A stretch of DNA of 64,000 nt from Duganella sp. Leaf126 (GCF_001423125.1 NZ_LMNW01000023.1:125199-189198), one strand, 5' to 3'. Positions 10,056 through 20,889 are shown, counted from the first letter of the stretch. Program-made: numbers and translations. Notes: generated from the sequence alone by a model not told the origin.

Positions 10056-10152
10056 TTGGATCGCCGCCTGCGCGGGGATGACGTTCCCGGATCCGCGCCT
10101 GCGGGCGGATGACGACGTCAAAGCCGTCATTCCCGCGCAGGCGGGAATCCAG
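10056..10152. repeat. family B REP-like repeats, three units
   Basis: Three units of the same 28-bp palindromic motif lie between lpxB and rnhB: 10056-10083 (minus), 10089-10114 (minus, diverged) and 10125-10152 (plus). The core is CCCGCGCAGGCGGG flanked by CGTCAT on one side and ATCCA on the other. The same unit occurs at 55198 and 58227-58313. It could fold into hairpins in the operon mRNA between the two cistrons. Confidence 0.8.
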
Positions 10153-10157
10153 TCATT

Positions 10158-11318
10158 TCAGCCGCGACCGATCACCCTGAGCACCGCCGCCGCGCTTTCG
10201 ACCGCGCTGTTGCGCAGCAGGCTGTGGTGCATCTCGGTGAAGCGCTGGGCCAGCTGCAGGCGGTGCGGCACGTCCGACAGCTGCTGCCACATGGCGTCGG
10301 CCAGCGCCTGCGCACTGGCGGCGTCCTGCAGCAGCTCGGGCACCACGAATTCGCGCGCCAGGATGTTGGGCAGGCCCACCCATGGCTGGTAATTGCAGTG
10401 GCGCAGGATCTGCCACTCCAACGCCATCATTTTATAGGCGATCACCATCGGCTTCTTGAACAGCGCCACTTCCAACGACGCCGTGCCCGAGGCCACCAGC
10501 ACCGCATCGGCAGCGGCAATGGCCGTGTGCGACTGGCCGTCGAGCAGCAGGATCTCGACATCCTGCAGGCCCGCCTGCGCCACCAGTTCCAGGAAATAGC
10601 GGCGCTGGCGTTCGCCTGCCATCGGCGCGACAAAGCGCAGCGAGCGGTCGCGCTGCTGCAGCAGCCTGGCCGCCTGCACGAACGCCACCGTATTGTATTT
10701 CAGCTCCGACATGCGGCTGCCGGGCATGATGGTCACCACGTTGGCGTCCTGCGGCAAGCCGAGCTTGACGCGCGCGCCCGCCTCGTCCGGCGCCAGCGGA
10801 ATCACCTCGGCCAGCGGATGGCCGACATAGCTGACCGGCACCCCGGCCTGGCGGTAGATCTCCTGCTCGAACGGGAACACCACCAGCATGTGCGACACGG
10901 CGCGGATGATCTTCTTGATGCGCCCGCCCCGCCAGGCCCAGATCTGCGGCCCGATGTAGTGGACGGTGGGGATGCCGGCCGCTTTCAGCTGCTCTTCCAG
11001 TCCCAGGTTGAAGCCAGGGTAGTCGGCGCCGATGAAGGCGGCAGGCGGGTCGGCCAGCAGCCGGTCGCGCAACTGGTTCTGGATGCCCTTGATCTCGCGG
11101 TAGCGCGGAATCACGGCCAGCAGCCCGCGCACGGTCAGCTGGTCCATCGGGAAGTGCGATTCGAAGCCCTGGGCGATCATGTGTTCGCCGCCGATGCCGT
11201 GCAGGCGCGCGCCCGGCAGGTGCGGCTTGAGCCCGGAAAGCAAACGGGCGGCCAACAGGTCGCCCGAGGGTTCTCCGGCGACCATCGCCAGCGACAGCCG
11301 GTCAGCGGACGATGCCAC
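10158..11318 (-). CDS. lpxB: lipid-A-disaccharide synthase
   Basis: A 386-residue GT19 glycosyltransferase that joins UDP-2,3-diacylglucosamine and lipid X to form the lipid A disaccharide at the inner membrane. Diagnostic segments are [46 protein letters not shown] and VASGTASLE. Length is normal (E. coli 382). It overlaps lpxA by 17 bp, indicating a shared transcript and coupled translation. Confidence 0.97.
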   Translation of the reverse strand: MASSADRLSLAMVAGEPSGDLLAARLLSGLKPHLPGARLHGIGGEHMIAQGFESHFPMDQLTVRGLLAVIPRYREIKGIQNQLRDRLLADPPAAFIGADYPGFNLGLEEQLKAAGIPTVHYIGPQIWAWRGGRIKKIIRAVSHMLVVFPFEQEIYRQAGVPVSYVGHPLAEVIPLAPDEAGARVKLGLPQDANVVTIMPGSRMSELKYNTVAFVQAARLLQQRDRSLRFVAPMAGERQRRYFLELVAQAGLQDVEILLLDGQSHTAIAAADAVLVASGTASLEVALFKKPMVIAYKMMALEWQILRHCNYQPWVGLPNILAREFVVPELLQDAASAQALADAMWQQLSDVPHRLQLAQRFTEMHHSLLRNSAVESAAAVLRVIGRG

Positions 11319-12102
11319 GCGTTGCCGTATCGAGGAATTCGCGCATGGCGCGGATATGCACCGCGCCGGCCGGCGAAGCCTGCTCTTCGGCCAGCAGCGC
11401 GGCCTTGGCTTCCTCCAGCGTCAGGCCCGAGCGGTACAGCAGCTTGTAGGCGGTGCGGATGCCGTTGATCTCTTCGCGCGTAAAACCGCGGCGCTTGAGG
11501 CCTTCGATGTTGACGCCGTGCGCCTGCGCCGGGTTACCGTTCAACAGCACGAACGGCGGCACGTCCTGGGTCAGGCTGGTGCTCATGCCGACGAAGGCGT
11601 GGGCACCGATCTTGCAGAACTGGTGGACGTTGGCGAAACCGCTCATGATCACCCAGTCGCCGATTTCGACGTGGCCGGCCAGCTGCGCATTGTTCGAGAA
11701 AATCGTGTTGCTGCCGACCTGGCAGTCGTGCGCCAGGTGCACGTAAGCCGAAATCCAGTTATCGTTGCCGAGCGAGGTGACGCCCCGGTCCTGCACGGTG
11801 CCGGTGTTGAAGGTGCAGAACTCGCGGATCGTGTTGCGGTCGCCGATGGTCAGGCGGGTCGGCTCGCCGGCCCATTTCTTGTCCTGCGGCGCGGCGCCGA
11901 TCGACGAGAACTGGAACAGCTTGTTGTCGCGGCCGATCGTGGTGTGGCCTTCGATCACCACGTGCGGGCCGACCACGGTGCCGGCGCCGATTTGCACGTG
12001 GGGACCGATGACCGTGTAGGCGCCCACAGCGACGCTGCTGTCGAGCTGCGCTTGCGGATCGATGATGGCGGTGGGGTGGATGGTGCCCATGGTGGTCGCC
12101 AT
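11302..12102 (-). CDS. lpxA: UDP-N-acetylglucosamine acyltransferase
   Basis: A 266-residue left-handed beta-helix protein doing the first step of lipid A synthesis (3-O-acylation of UDP-GlcNAc). Hexapeptide repeats run from IHPTAIIDP to about residue 185. Catalytic His is in [10 protein letters not shown] at residue 125, the same number as in E. coli, which supports the ATG at 12102 over an upstream in-frame ATG. That ATG shares its A with the fabZ stop (TAATG), a coupling junction. The C-terminal helical part contains [12 protein letters not shown]. Confidence 0.97.
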   Translation of the reverse strand: MATTMGTIHPTAIIDPQAQLDSSVAVGAYTVIGPHVQIGAGTVVGPHVVIEGHTTIGRDNKLFQFSSIGAAPQDKKWAGEPTRLTIGDRNTIREFCTFNTGTVQDRGVTSLGNDNWISAYVHLAHDCQVGSNTIFSNNAQLAGHVEIGDWVIMSGFANVHQFCKIGAHAFVGMSTSLTQDVPPFVLLNGNPAQAHGVNIEGLKRRGFTREEINGIRTAYKLLYRSGLTLEEAKAALLAEEQASPAGAVHIRAMREFLDTATRGIVR

Positions 12103-12590
12103 TACGTGCCGGTGGCGAGCTGGCTGGGGTTGCTCGCGCTGCGGATGGTGCACATCAGTTCAGCTTCGACCGCCACCTGGCCATCGACCGTGCCCACGGC
12201 CTTGTACTTCCAGATGCCGCGCGCATGGCGCACGATTTCCACGTCCATTTTCAGCTGGTCGCCGGGACCGACCGGGCGCTTGAAGCGCGCGCTGTCGATG
12301 CCGACAAAATACACCACCGAGTTTTCGTCGGGCGTCACGCCCGAGGTTTTAAACGACAGCAAGGCGGCGGTCTGCGCCATCGCTTCGATCATCAGCACGC
12401 CGGGCATGACCGGCTTGTGCGGGAAGTGGCCGTTGAAGAATTCTTCGTTGACGGTGACGTTCTTGATGGCGGTGATGAACTTGCCCTCTTCGTAGGCGAG
12501 AACGCGGTCCACCAGCAGCAGCGGGTAACGGTGCGGCAGGTAGGACTTGATCTCGCAGATGTCCATGGTCTTGGCTTGGGGTGTGTTCAT
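12102..12590 (-). CDS. fabZ: 3-hydroxyacyl-ACP dehydratase
   Basis: A 162-residue hot-dog-fold dehydratase that removes water from (3R)-hydroxyacyl-ACP in fatty acid elongation, and so competes with LpxA for hydroxymyristoyl-ACP. The catalytic pair is His55 ([12 protein letters not shown]) and Glu69 (MIEAMAQ). The opening [17 protein letters not shown] is typical. It overlaps lpxD by 4 bp and lpxA by 1 bp, in the classic lpxD-fabZ-lpxA-lpxB order. Confidence 0.97.
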   Translation of the reverse strand: MNTPQAKTMDICEIKSYLPHRYPLLLVDRVLAYEEGKFITAIKNVTVNEEFFNGHFPHKPVMPGVLMIEAMAQTAALLSFKTSGVTPDENSVVYFVGIDSARFKRPVGPGDQLKMDVEIVRHARGIWKYKAVGTVDGQVAVEAELMCTIRSASNPSQLATGT

Positions 12591-13639
12591 GATTCGTTTT
12601 CTTTATTGGTCTTGATGTTTTTTTCCAGCGTGCGCACCTTTTCGCGGATCAGCGGCAGGTTGCGCAGGATGGCGGCCGACTTTTCCCAGTCGGCGTGCTT
12701 GGCCATCGGGTAGAAACCGGTGTAGTGGCCCGGTTCGGTGATCGTGCGCGAGATCATGGTCGAGGCGCCGATATGGGTGTGGTCCGGTATCGTGATGTGG
12801 CCGTTGATCATGGCCGCGCCGCCGAACGTGCAGTACTTGCCCACGGTGGTGCTGCCGGCCATGCCGACGCAGCCAGCCATGGCCGTGTGCGCGCCGATGT
12901 GGCAGTTATGGCCGATCATGATCTGGTTGTCGAGCTTGACGCCGTCCTCGATGACGGTGTCGGCCAGCGCCCCGCGATCGACCGTGGTATTGGCGCCGAT
13001 ATCGACATCGTCGCCGATCACCACGCGCCCGGTCTGCGGGATCTTGATGTACACGCCGTTCTCGTTGGCGAAGCCGAAGCCGTCGCTGCCGATCACGGCG
13101 CCCGAGTGGATGATGCCGCGCGCGCCGATGATGCAGTGGGCGTGGAACGTGACGTTGGCAAAGAAGTGCGTGCCCTCGCCCACTTCGGCCTCGCGGCCGA
13201 TGTAGCAGCCGGCGTCGATCACCGCGTGTGCGCCGATCACGGCGCCCGCCTCGATCACCACCCGCGCGCCGATGTGGGCGCTGGGCGCCACGTGGGCGCC
13301 GTCGGCCACCACCGCGCTCGGATGCACGCCGGCCGGCGGCACGTAGGCGGTCAGCGCGTCGAAATACTGCGCCACGCGGGCAAAATACACGTAAGGGTTG
13401 GCGGCGACGATGCGCGCGCCCTGGTAGCCGGCAGCGATGAATTCGTCATCCCTGGGCGAGACGATCAGCGCCGCCGCCTGGCTGTCGCGCGCCTGGACGC
13501 GCAGCTTGCTGTTGCTGAGAAAGCTGATGTGCGAAACGCCGGCCTGGTCGAGCGGCGCGATCCCGGACACTTCCAGGTTGCCGTCGCCCACCAGTTGACC
13601 TCCGAAACGTTCGACCAAAGTGCCTAGTCGAGTGCCCAT
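12587..13639 (-). CDS. lpxD: UDP-3-O-(3-hydroxyacyl)glucosamine N-acyltransferase
   Basis: A 350-residue enzyme for the third step of lipid A synthesis. An N-terminal uridine-binding domain (about 1-95) is followed by a left-handed beta-helix of hexapeptide repeats (about 100-310) and a C-terminal helix whose last residues are Lys/Glu-rich. The catalytic His lies in [15 protein letters not shown]. Length is near the family norm (about 340). Confidence 0.97.
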   Translation of the reverse strand: MGTRLGTLVERFGGQLVGDGNLEVSGIAPLDQAGVSHISFLSNSKLRVQARDSQAAALIVSPRDDEFIAAGYQGARIVAANPYVYFARVAQYFDALTAYVPPAGVHPSAVVADGAHVAPSAHIGARVVIEAGAVIGAHAVIDAGCYIGREAEVGEGTHFFANVTFHAHCIIGARGIIHSGAVIGSDGFGFANENGVYIKIPQTGRVVIGDDVDIGANTTVDRGALADTVIEDGVKLDNQIMIGHNCHIGAHTAMAGCVGMAGSTTVGKYCTFGGAAMINGHITIPDHTHIGASTMISRTITEPGHYTGFYPMAKHADWEKSAAILRNLPLIREKVRTLEKNIKTNKENES

Positions 13640-13662
13640 CCTGATTCCTTTATTTGCTTGAT

Positions 13663-14223
13663 TTACTTGTCTTTGTCGAGCGCTGCGAGCACCTTGTCGG
13701 TGATGTCGATGCGCTTGCTGGCCCAGACCGCGTCCTGCAGCACGATGTCGAACCCTTCGGTATCGGCCATCTGGCGGATGATCTTGGTGGCGCGGTCGGA
13801 AATGGCCTGGCGTTCCTCGTTGGTGCGCTGGCTCAGGTCTTCGCGGAACTCGCGCTGACGGCGCTGGAATTCCTTGTCGAGCTCGAACAGGTCGCGCTGG
13901 CGGCGCGTGCGCTCGGCCTCGGCCAGCGACGGCGCGTCTTTTTCGAGCTTGGCGGTCGCCGCCTTCAGGCGCCCTTCCATCTCCTGCATGGCTTTTTCAC
14001 GCGACTTGAACTCTTCCTGCAGCTTTTCGCTGGCCAGCTTGGCCAGCTTGGATTCGTTGTAGATACGCTCCGGGCTGAGCCAGGCGATGCGCGACAACGA
14101 AGTCTGCGCCTGCGCCGGCGCCATCGTGCACCAGCCCAACGTTGCCAGCGCCAGCGAAGCGGCAAGCGAGGTCGCAAGCGAGAAGCCCAAAGATTTGGTG
14201 TTCGTGGCAGATGCAGTCTTCAA
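13663..14223 (-). CDS. OmpH/Skp family periplasmic chaperone (TTG start)
   Basis: A 186-residue periplasmic chaperone that carries unfolded outer-membrane proteins to BamA. A signal peptide (SLAASLALATLGWCT to AQAQ) is followed by a long charged coiled coil (about 60-140, EEFKSREKAMQEMEGR) as in Skp. I chose TTG at 14223: it is preceded by GGAG at good spacing, it gives a normal signal peptide, and the frame upstream runs into bamA. It lies 64 bp after bamA and just before lpxD. This position is where skp/ompH sits in many proteobacteria. Confidence 0.9.
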   Translation of the reverse strand: MKTASATNTKSLGFSLATSLAASLALATLGWCTMAPAQAQTSLSRIAWLSPERIYNESKLAKLASEKLQEEFKSREKAMQEMEGRLKAATAKLEKDAPSLAEAERTRRQRDLFELDKEFQRRQREFREDLSQRTNEERQAISDRATKIIRQMADTEGFDIVLQDAVWASKRIDITDKVLAALDKDK

Positions 14224-14287
14224 CTTGTTTCTCCGATTAAATATAAATAGCCGAGTACGGCACTGGATGCGGGGGCGGCCAGGCCGG

Positions 14288-16624
14288 TCAGAAACCGGTC
14301 CCCATCTGGAACTGGAAGCGCTCCAGACGGTCGCCCGGCTTGGCATTGAGTGGCTTAGCATAGCTCAACTTGAGCGGGCCCACCGGCGAAATCCAGCTGA
14401 TACCAAGACCGGTCGAGTAACGCAGCTGCGAATAGCGCATCTTTTCGCCTTCCTGGTACACCTGGCCCGTATCGAGGAAGCCGAACCAGCGCAGGCTGCG
14501 GTCCTGGCCGGAGCCGGGGAATGGCAGCTGCAGTTCGGCGTTACCGATCAGGCGCGAGGCGCCGCCCAGCGCATCGCCGTAGCGCGAGTCGACCGCGCCC
14601 AGCGACGAACTCTCGTAGCCGCGCACCGAACCGATGCCGCCGCCGTAGAAGTTCTTGAATACCGGGTAAGGCGTGTCGCCCAGGCCGCGGCCGTAATCGA
14701 CCTCGCCCTTGAGCGCCAGCACGGTTTTCCAGATCAGCGGCTTGAAGTACTGGTGTTCGTAGATGGCGCGGTAGTATTTCTGGCGGCCGATCACGTCCAG
14801 TTCGAGGTTCAGGCGCTGGTAGCGGCCGGCGGACGGGGTCAGACCCGAGTCGCGGCTGTCGCGCGACCAGGCCAGCGTGAACGGCACGGCCGTGGTTTCG
14901 GCCTTGCCGATGCCGCTGCGGTTGCCGGTGACGTCGGCCACGTATTGCTGGAAGCGCGTGGGCGAGGTGGAATCGGTTTCGATCGACGAGCGTTCGAGGC
15001 CGATACCGAGGAACACGGTGTCGGTTTCCGAGAACGGCACGCCGTAGCTGATGCGGCCGCCCTTCTGCTTGATGGTGTAGCTGCCGATGTTGAGCGCGGG
15101 CGGACGCTGGGTACGCAGGTACACCTCGTACGAGCGCGAGATGCCGTCGTCTGTGTAGTACGGGTCGAACTGCGAGAACGAGATCGTGCGGCTGTACTTG
15201 GACGTATTGAGTTCCATGCCGACGGTGGTGCCCGAGCCGGCGAAGTTGGCCTGCTGGATCGCCGCCTGGAACGTGAATTTTTCCGACTGCGAGAACGCGC
15301 CGCCGATGGTGAAGTTACCGGTCGGCTTTTCCACCACGGTCAGGTTGACGTCGACCTGGTCGGACGTGCCCTGCGCTTCCGGGGTGTCGATGGTAACATC
15401 CTTGAAGTAGCCGAGGCGGTCCACGCGGTCGCGCGAGAGCTTGATCTTGTTGGCGTCGTACCAGGACGATTCGAACTGGCGGAATTCGCGGCGGATCACC
15501 TCGTCGCGCGACGTCGTGTTGCCGGCGATGTTCATGTGGCGCACGTAAGCGCGCTTGCCCGGGTCGATCATGAAGGTGAAGCTCACTTCACGCTTGGCCT
15601 GGTTGATGTCCGGGTTGGCGTTGACGTTGGCAAAGGCGTAGCCGAACGTGCCGAGGCGGTCGGAAATGCGCTTGTTGGTGGCGGTCAGCAGCTCGCCCGA
15701 ATACACGGCGCCCTTGCGCAGCAATACCAGCGAGCGCAGTTCGTCCTCGCGGCCGAACGTCTCGCCTTCGAACTTGATATCGGCGACATTATATTTTTCA
15801 CCCTCGGTGATATTGATGGTGATGTAAATGTCTTTTTTATCGGGCGAGATCGAGACCTGGGTGGAATCGATATTCATCTCGATGTAGCCGCGATTGAGAT
15901 AAAACGATTTGAGCGACTCGATATCGCCGGTCAGCTTGGTCTTCGAATACTGGTCGGCCTTGGTGTACCAGCTGAACCAGCCGCCCGTGTTGAGCGCGAG
16001 CTGGTCGAGCAGCTCCTTGTCCGAGAATACCTTGTTGCCGATGATGTTGATCTGCTTGATCTTGGCGACCTCGCCCTCGTCCACCGCGAACGTGATGTTG
16101 ACGCGGTTGCGCTCGAGCGGGGTAACGGTGGTCACCAGCTTGACGCCGTACAGGCCGCGCGACAGGTACTGGCGCTTGAGCTCCTGCTCGGCGCGGTCGA
16201 CCGAGGCCTTGTCGAAGATTTTCGCTTCGCCCACGCCGATGTCCTTGAGCGCCTTGACCAGCACGTCCTTTTCGAATTCCTTGGTGCCGGTGAATTCCAC
16301 CTTGGCGATGGCCGGACGTTCCTCGACCAGCACCACCAGCACCTGCCCGTCCGCCTCCAGGCGCACGTCCTTGAAGAAGCCGGTCGCGTACAGCGCCTTG
16401 ATGGCGGTCACGCTCTTGTCGTCGTTGAAGGTCTCGCCCACGCGCACGGGCAGGTAGCTGAAGACCGTACCGGCTTCCGTCCGTTGAATGCCTTCGACAC
16501 GGATGTCCTTGATCACGAACGGTTCGATCGCCATGGCGTTGCCCGCGCACAGCGCCAGGACGGCGGTGCCGATCAGACTGCGGCGCATGGAAGATGGAGT
16601 AATACGGTCAGAATATAATTTCAT
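14288..16624 (-). CDS. bamA: outer membrane protein assembly factor BamA
   Basis: A 778-residue Omp85 protein, the core of the BAM complex. The signal peptide ends near AMA-IEPF. Five POTRA repeats follow (about 35-435; for example VIKDIRVEGIQRTEAGTVFS, YVRHMNIAGNTTSRDEVIRR), then a 16-strand barrel with the lid-locking VRGYESSSLG motif of loop 6 and a C-terminal aromatic residue (GTGF). The start at 16624 is the longest plausible; an ATG 12 codons in (16588) would give a shorter signal peptide. It follows rseP, the usual order. Confidence 0.97.
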   Translation of the reverse strand: MKLYSDRITPSSMRRSLIGTAVLALCAGNAMAIEPFVIKDIRVEGIQRTEAGTVFSYLPVRVGETFNDDKSVTAIKALYATGFFKDVRLEADGQVLVVLVEERPAIAKVEFTGTKEFEKDVLVKALKDIGVGEAKIFDKASVDRAEQELKRQYLSRGLYGVKLVTTVTPLERNRVNITFAVDEGEVAKIKQINIIGNKVFSDKELLDQLALNTGGWFSWYTKADQYSKTKLTGDIESLKSFYLNRGYIEMNIDSTQVSISPDKKDIYITINITEGEKYNVADIKFEGETFGREDELRSLVLLRKGAVYSGELLTATNKRISDRLGTFGYAFANVNANPDINQAKREVSFTFMIDPGKRAYVRHMNIAGNTTSRDEVIRREFRQFESSWYDANKIKLSRDRVDRLGYFKDVTIDTPEAQGTSDQVDVNLTVVEKPTGNFTIGGAFSQSEKFTFQAAIQQANFAGSGTTVGMELNTSKYSRTISFSQFDPYYTDDGISRSYEVYLRTQRPPALNIGSYTIKQKGGRISYGVPFSETDTVFLGIGLERSSIETDSTSPTRFQQYVADVTGNRSGIGKAETTAVPFTLAWSRDSRDSGLTPSAGRYQRLNLELDVIGRQKYYRAIYEHQYFKPLIWKTVLALKGEVDYGRGLGDTPYPVFKNFYGGGIGSVRGYESSSLGAVDSRYGDALGGASRLIGNAELQLPFPGSGQDRSLRWFGFLDTGQVYQEGEKMRYSQLRYSTGLGISWISPVGPLKLSYAKPLNAKPGDRLERFQFQMGTGF

Positions 16625-16696
16625 CGGGGTTATTCAATGTCTCATTCAACGAACTGCTATGTCACTGTCGGTGCGTACCGCGCCGCTGGCGCCTGA

Positions 16697-18085
16697 TTAC
16701 ATGAGGCGGGTGATATCGTTAAATACCGCCAGCACCATCAAGGTCATCAATAAACCGATGCCGATGCGCTGAGCAAACTCCGCGACGCGCGCCGATACCG
16801 GACGGCCGGTCAAAACTTCCAGCGAATAATACAGCAAATGCCCCCCGTCCAGAACGGGAATCGGTAGCAAATTCATGACGCCCAGGCTGATACTGATAAA
16901 GGCGATGAAGCTCAGATAACTGGCCAGGCCCATGCGCGCGGTCTGGCCGGCATAATCGGCGATGGTGATCGGGCCGGTGACATTTTTGAGCGAGGCTTCG
17001 CCGGTCACCATCTTGCCGATCATCTTCAGCGTCATGGTGCAGGTGTCCCAGACCCGCTGCACCGCCTTGCCCAGCGCGGCCAGCGGCGCCGCGGGCACGG
17101 TGATCATATCGGGCTGCAGCGCCACGTAAGCGCCGATCTTACCGACTGTTACAGCTTGTTGACCGGGCTTTTCACTGTGCGCGACGTCGGCCTGCGGCGT
17201 GACGGCCAGCGTGCGCAGCTGGCCGGCGCGCACCACGTCCACCGGCAAGGTTTTGCCGGGCGCAGCGCGGATGAGCTCGATGAACGCGACGCCGTCCTGC
17301 ACCGCCACGCCATCGACCCTTTTGAGCAGGTCGCCCACCTGCAGCCCGGCGCGCTCGGCGGCCCCGCCCGGCAGCACCTGCTGCACCACCGGCGACGGCC
17401 GCGCCAGCCCGATGCCGAGGTTGCCGACGATGTCGCCGTCGAGGTCGAGCGTAGACAGCACCGACGCCGGCAGCACGGCGGTCAGATAGCCGTAACCGGG
17501 ACGCTCGATGGCCAGGCGCGCATCCTTCTTGTCGATGGCGGCCTGCATCAGGTTCCAGCGCAGCTCGGACCACGCGGCCACCGCTTCGTCGTTGACGGCA
17601 GTGATGTGGTCGCCGCTGCGCAAGCCGGCCAGCGCGGCGGGCGTGCGGTCGGCGTCGGCCTGCTGGCCGGCGGCGCGCACGCTGATCTTGCTGCTCGGCT
17701 CGGCCACGCCGTGCAGATACAGGCCGGCAAACAGCGCAATGGCCACCAGGAAGTTGGCCAGCGGTCCGGCCGCGACGATGGCGATGCGCTTCCACACGTT
17801 CTGGCGCGTAAATTCGCGCGCCAGGTCTTCTTTGCTCACGCTGGAGAGATCGCCCTCGCGGGCGTCGAGCATCTTGACGTAGCCGCCCAGCGGCAGCGCC
17901 GACACCGCCCACTCGGTCTGGTCGCGTCCGAAACGGCGCGACCACACGACCTTGCCCATGCCCACCGAAAAGCGCAGCACCTTGACGCCGCACCAGCGCG
18001 CCACCAGGTAGTGACCGAGCTCGTGGATCGTGACGAGCGAGCCGAGGCAGACGGCAAACGCCAGGATGGTGGTCAGCAGGTTCAT
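16697..18085 (-). CDS. rseP: RIP zinc metalloprotease RseP
   Basis: A 462-residue site-2 protease that cleaves the anti-sigma factor in the envelope stress pathway. The first membrane helix carries the zinc motif HELGH at residues 21-25, two PDZ-like domains follow in the periplasmic part (for example GLRSGDHITAVNDEAV and GLQVGDLLKRVDGVAV), and the late motif LLPIPVLDGGHLL provides the third zinc ligand. I took the ATG at 18085 because the family starts right before the first helix; it is 13 bp after dxr. Confidence 0.96.
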   Translation of the reverse strand: MNLLTTILAFAVCLGSLVTIHELGHYLVARWCGVKVLRFSVGMGKVVWSRRFGRDQTEWAVSALPLGGYVKMLDAREGDLSSVSKEDLAREFTRQNVWKRIAIVAAGPLANFLVAIALFAGLYLHGVAEPSSKISVRAAGQQADADRTPAALAGLRSGDHITAVNDEAVAAWSELRWNLMQAAIDKKDARLAIERPGYGYLTAVLPASVLSTLDLDGDIVGNLGIGLARPSPVVQQVLPGGAAERAGLQVGDLLKRVDGVAVQDGVAFIELIRAAPGKTLPVDVVRAGQLRTLAVTPQADVAHSEKPGQQAVTVGKIGAYVALQPDMITVPAAPLAALGKAVQRVWDTCTMTLKMIGKMVTGEASLKNVTGPITIADYAGQTARMGLASYLSFIAFISISLGVMNLLPIPVLDGGHLLYYSLEVLTGRPVSARVAEFAQRIGIGLLMTLMVLAVFNDITRLM

Positions 18086-18098
18086 GGCGTCGGTCCGG

Positions 18099-19289
18099 TC
18101 AGTGGAGCGCGGCGATGCAGCGCCCGGCGGCAGCGCGCGCCGCCACATCCTGCGCCATCACGGCGTCGATGCTGTCGGCAGCGCCGTGCGGCAGCTGCTG
18201 CACCACCTCGGCGATCACGCGGTCGATCTGGCGGAAGCCGATCTGGCGGTCGAGGAAGGCCTGCACCGCCACTTCGTTGGCGGCATTGAGCAGCGCCGGC
18301 GCCGTGCCGCCGGCGCGCAAGGCGTCGAAGGCCAGCGCCAGGCACGGAAAGCGCGCATAGTCGGGACGGTGGAACTGCAGCGTGGCGAACGCGGTGATAT
18401 CGAGCTGGGCCACGCCGGACGCGATCCGCTCCGGATAGGCCAGTGCATGGGCAATCGGCGTGCGCATGTCGGGGTTGCCGAGCTGGGCCAGCACCGAGCC
18501 GTCGACATACGACACCATCGAGTGGATCACCGACTGCGGGTGGATCACGACCTCGATGCGGTCGGCCGGCGCGCCGAACAGCCAGTGCGCCTCGATCACT
18601 TCCAGGCCCTTGTTCATCATGGTGGCCGAATCGACCGAGATCTTGCGGCCCATCGACCAGTTTGGATGCTTGCAGGCCTGCTCGGGCGTGACGTCCTCCA
18701 GCGTGGCGACATCACGCGTCAGGAACGGGCCGCCCGACGCGGTCAGCAGGATCTTGGCCACGCCGGCGGCCGCGTCGCGCACGGCCGGCATGCGGCTGCC
18801 GAACTGCGGCATCGACTGGAAGATGGCGTTGTGCTCGCTGTCGATCGGCAGCAGGATGGCGCCCGATTCGGTCACCGCGTCCATGAACAGCTGGCCCGAC
18901 ATGACCAGCGCTTCCTTGTTGGCCAGCAGGACCTTCTTGCCGGCGCGGGCGGCAGCCAGCGTGGGCGCCAGGCCGGCGGCGCCGACGATGGCCGCCATCA
19001 CGCTGTCCACTTCCGGCGCCGCGGCAATCGCGCACAGCGCCGCTTCGCCGTAATCGATGTCGGTGTTGACGCCGGCGTCGCGCAGCAGCGCGCCCAGGCG
19101 AGCGGCCGCCTCGGCCGTGCCGACCACCGCGCGTTGCGGCCGGAACGCGATGCATTGCGCCGCCAGTTCATCGACACGGCTGTGCGCCGACAGCGCGTAG
19201 ACCGCGTAACGTTCGGGATGGCGCGCCAGCACGTCGAGCGTGGACACGCCGATCGAACCGGTGGCGCCGAGGATGGTGATGCGTTGCAT
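18099..19289 (-). CDS. dxr: 1-deoxy-D-xylulose 5-phosphate reductoisomerase
   Basis: A 396-residue enzyme of the MEP isoprenoid route that converts DXP to MEP using NADPH. The NADPH-binding opening is [18 protein letters not shown]; substrate and metal residues sit in [41 protein letters not shown] and [10 protein letters not shown]. It sits 11 bp after cdsA and feeds undecaprenyl diphosphate synthesis together with uppS. The frame is open further upstream across cdsA, but only the segment from 19289 has homology. Confidence 0.97.
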   Translation of the reverse strand: MQRITILGATGSIGVSTLDVLARHPERYAVYALSAHSRVDELAAQCIAFRPQRAVVGTAEAAARLGALLRDAGVNTDIDYGEAALCAIAAAPEVDSVMAAIVGAAGLAPTLAAARAGKKVLLANKEALVMSGQLFMDAVTESGAILLPIDSEHNAIFQSMPQFGSRMPAVRDAAAGVAKILLTASGGPFLTRDVATLEDVTPEQACKHPNWSMGRKISVDSATMMNKGLEVIEAHWLFGAPADRIEVVIHPQSVIHSMVSYVDGSVLAQLGNPDMRTPIAHALAYPERIASGVAQLDITAFATLQFHRPDYARFPCLALAFDALRAGGTAPALLNAANEVAVQAFLDRQIGFRQIDRVIAEVVQQLPHGAADSIDAVMAQDVAARAAAGRCIAALH

Positions 19290-19300
19290 AGGAAAGTCTT

Positions 19301-20137
19301 TCAGAGCCAGGCCGACAGCAGCGCTGCAATCGGCAGCACGGGGATCAGCGCATCGACGCGGTCGAGCACGCCACCATGGCCGGGCAGCAGGTTGCTGCTG
19401 TCCTTCATGGCAGCGCGGCGTTTGAGTTGGGATTCGAACAGGTCGCCGATGATGGACGCAGCCACGATCACCAGCAGCGCCAGCACCGTCACGGCCCAGC
19501 CGAAGCGGGCCTGCAGGTGCACGGCAAAGGTGTCCTGCAGCCACGGTGCGGCAGGCGCGGCCAGGATCGAGACGGCGGTAATGACCAGCACGGCAATGCC
19601 GCCGCCGATCGCACCTTCCCACGATTTGCCGGGCGAGATGGTCGGCGCCAGCTTGCGCTTGCCGAAGGCCTTGCCCGAGAAATAGGCGCCGATATCGGCA
19701 ATCCACACCAGCACCAGCACCGACAGCAGGTACACGGGCGAACGCAGGTACAGGCCGACGATGGCAAAGAAGCAGACGAACACGGCAAAGCTGAAGGTCA
19801 GCGCCATCGACCAGTTGGCGGCCGTGCCGAGCTTGGGCAGGCCCAGGCCCAGCGACGGCGCATAGCGGATCAGCCACAGCAAGGCGGCGATGCCGTACAG
19901 CGCGATGACCGAGCCCGGCTGGGCCTTGTACATCAGCAGCACGAACAGCAGCGCGCCGACGATGCCGGCGATGCGTGCCGGACCGTCCTGCAGGCCGAAC
20001 AGGCGCGCGCCCTCCCACACGGCAGCGCCGAGGAACAGCGTCACCACCACGGCAAACGCCGGGAAGTACTGGAAGAACAGCACCGGCAGCAGCACCGCCA
20101 GCAAGACCAGCGCAGTTATGATCCGTGTTTTGAGCAT
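19301..20137 (-). CDS. cdsA: phosphatidate cytidylyltransferase
   Basis: A 278-residue integral membrane enzyme making CDP-diacylglycerol from CTP and phosphatidate, the branch point of phospholipid synthesis. About eight hydrophobic helices are visible; the signature region is [20 protein letters not shown] followed by [12 protein letters not shown]. It starts inside the uppS stop (TGATG). Confidence 0.96.
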   Translation of the reverse strand: MLKTRIITALVLLAVLLPVLFFQYFPAFAVVVTLFLGAAVWEGARLFGLQDGPARIAGIVGALLFVLLMYKAQPGSVIALYGIAALLWLIRYAPSLGLGLPKLGTAANWSMALTFSFAVFVCFFAIVGLYLRSPVYLLSVLVLVWIADIGAYFSGKAFGKRKLAPTISPGKSWEGAIGGGIAVLVITAVSILAAPAAPWLQDTFAVHLQARFGWAVTVLALLVIVAASIIGDLFESQLKRRAAMKDSSNLLPGHGGVLDRVDALIPVLPIAALLSAWL

Positions 20138-20889
20138 CAGGTTTTCTTTTCTGCCAGTTGCGCGCCGGTGCGGCCAAAGCGGCGTTCGCGGTGCTGGTAG
20201 GAGGCAATCGCCTCGTCGAGGCGTTCGATCGAAAAATCGGGCCAGTAGGTGTCGGTAAAGAACAGCTCGGTATATGCGAGCTGCCACAGCAGGAAATTCG
20301 AGATACGCTGTTCGCCGCCGGTGCGGATGAACAGGTCCGGCTCCGGCGCATACGCCATCGCCAGGTGCGGCGCCAGCTGCGCTTCGGAGAAGTCGGTCAT
20401 GCCGGGATGGGCGGCGACCATCTTGCCGACGGCCTGCATGATGTCCCAGCGCCCGCCATAGTTGGCGCAGACGGTGACGGTCAGGCGGGTATTGTTGGCG
20501 GTCTTGCGCTCGGCGTTGGCGATCATGGTGCGCAGCTTGTCGTCGAAGCGGGACAGGTCGCCGACCACGCGCAGGCGGATATTATTGGCGTGCATCTTGG
20601 ACACTTCGCGCTCGAGCGCGGTCATGAACAAGCGCATCAGCAGAGAGACTTCCTCTTCCGGGCGGCGCCAGTTTTCGGAACTGAAGGCAAACAGGGTCAG
20701 GTATTCCACGCCGCGGTTGGCGCAGGCCTCGACCACGGTGCGCACCGCTTCGACGCCCTTGACGTGACCGGCAACGCGCGGCAGGAAGCGCTTGGTGGCC
20801 CAGCGGCCGTTACCGTCCATGATCATGGCGACGTGGCGCGGCACCTGCGGTGCGTCCGGTACCTCGGTGGTCGAACTCGTATATTTCAT
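20137..20889 (-). CDS. uppS: undecaprenyl diphosphate synthase
   Basis: A 250-residue cis-prenyltransferase that builds the C55 lipid carrier for peptidoglycan and other envelope polymers. Diagnostic segments: [13 protein letters not shown] with the catalytic Asp, [36 protein letters not shown] and [16 protein letters not shown] chose ATG at 20889; the frame extends 32 codons upstream through the terminator hairpin and is not conserved there. First gene of the uppS-lpxB segment. Confidence 0.96.
   Translation of the reverse strand: MKYTSSTTEVPDAPQVPRHVAMIMDGNGRWATKRFLPRVAGHVKGVEAVRTVVEACANRGVEYLTLFAFSSENWRRPEEEVSLLMRLFMTALEREVSKMHANNIRLRVVGDLSRFDDKLRTMIANAERKTANNTRLTVTVCANYGGRWDIMQAVGKMVAAHPGMTDFSEAQLAPHLAMAYAPEPDLFIRTGGEQRISNFLLWQLAYTELFFTDTYWPDFSIERLDEAIASYQHRERRFGRTGAQLAEKKT

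Noticed and set aside
10056..10152. CRISPR-like repeat array
   Set aside because: Units are palindromic, differ in orientation and have no regular spacers; no cas genes are present.
14087..16618. Plus-strand frame of 843 codons antisense to bamA
   Set aside because: Shadow of the bamA reading frame; Arg/His/Asp-rich composition without motifs.
19290..20351. Upstream open extension of the dxr frame across cdsA and part of uppS
   Set aside because: Only the part from 19289 matches DXP reductoisomerase; the upstream part is out of frame with real genes there.
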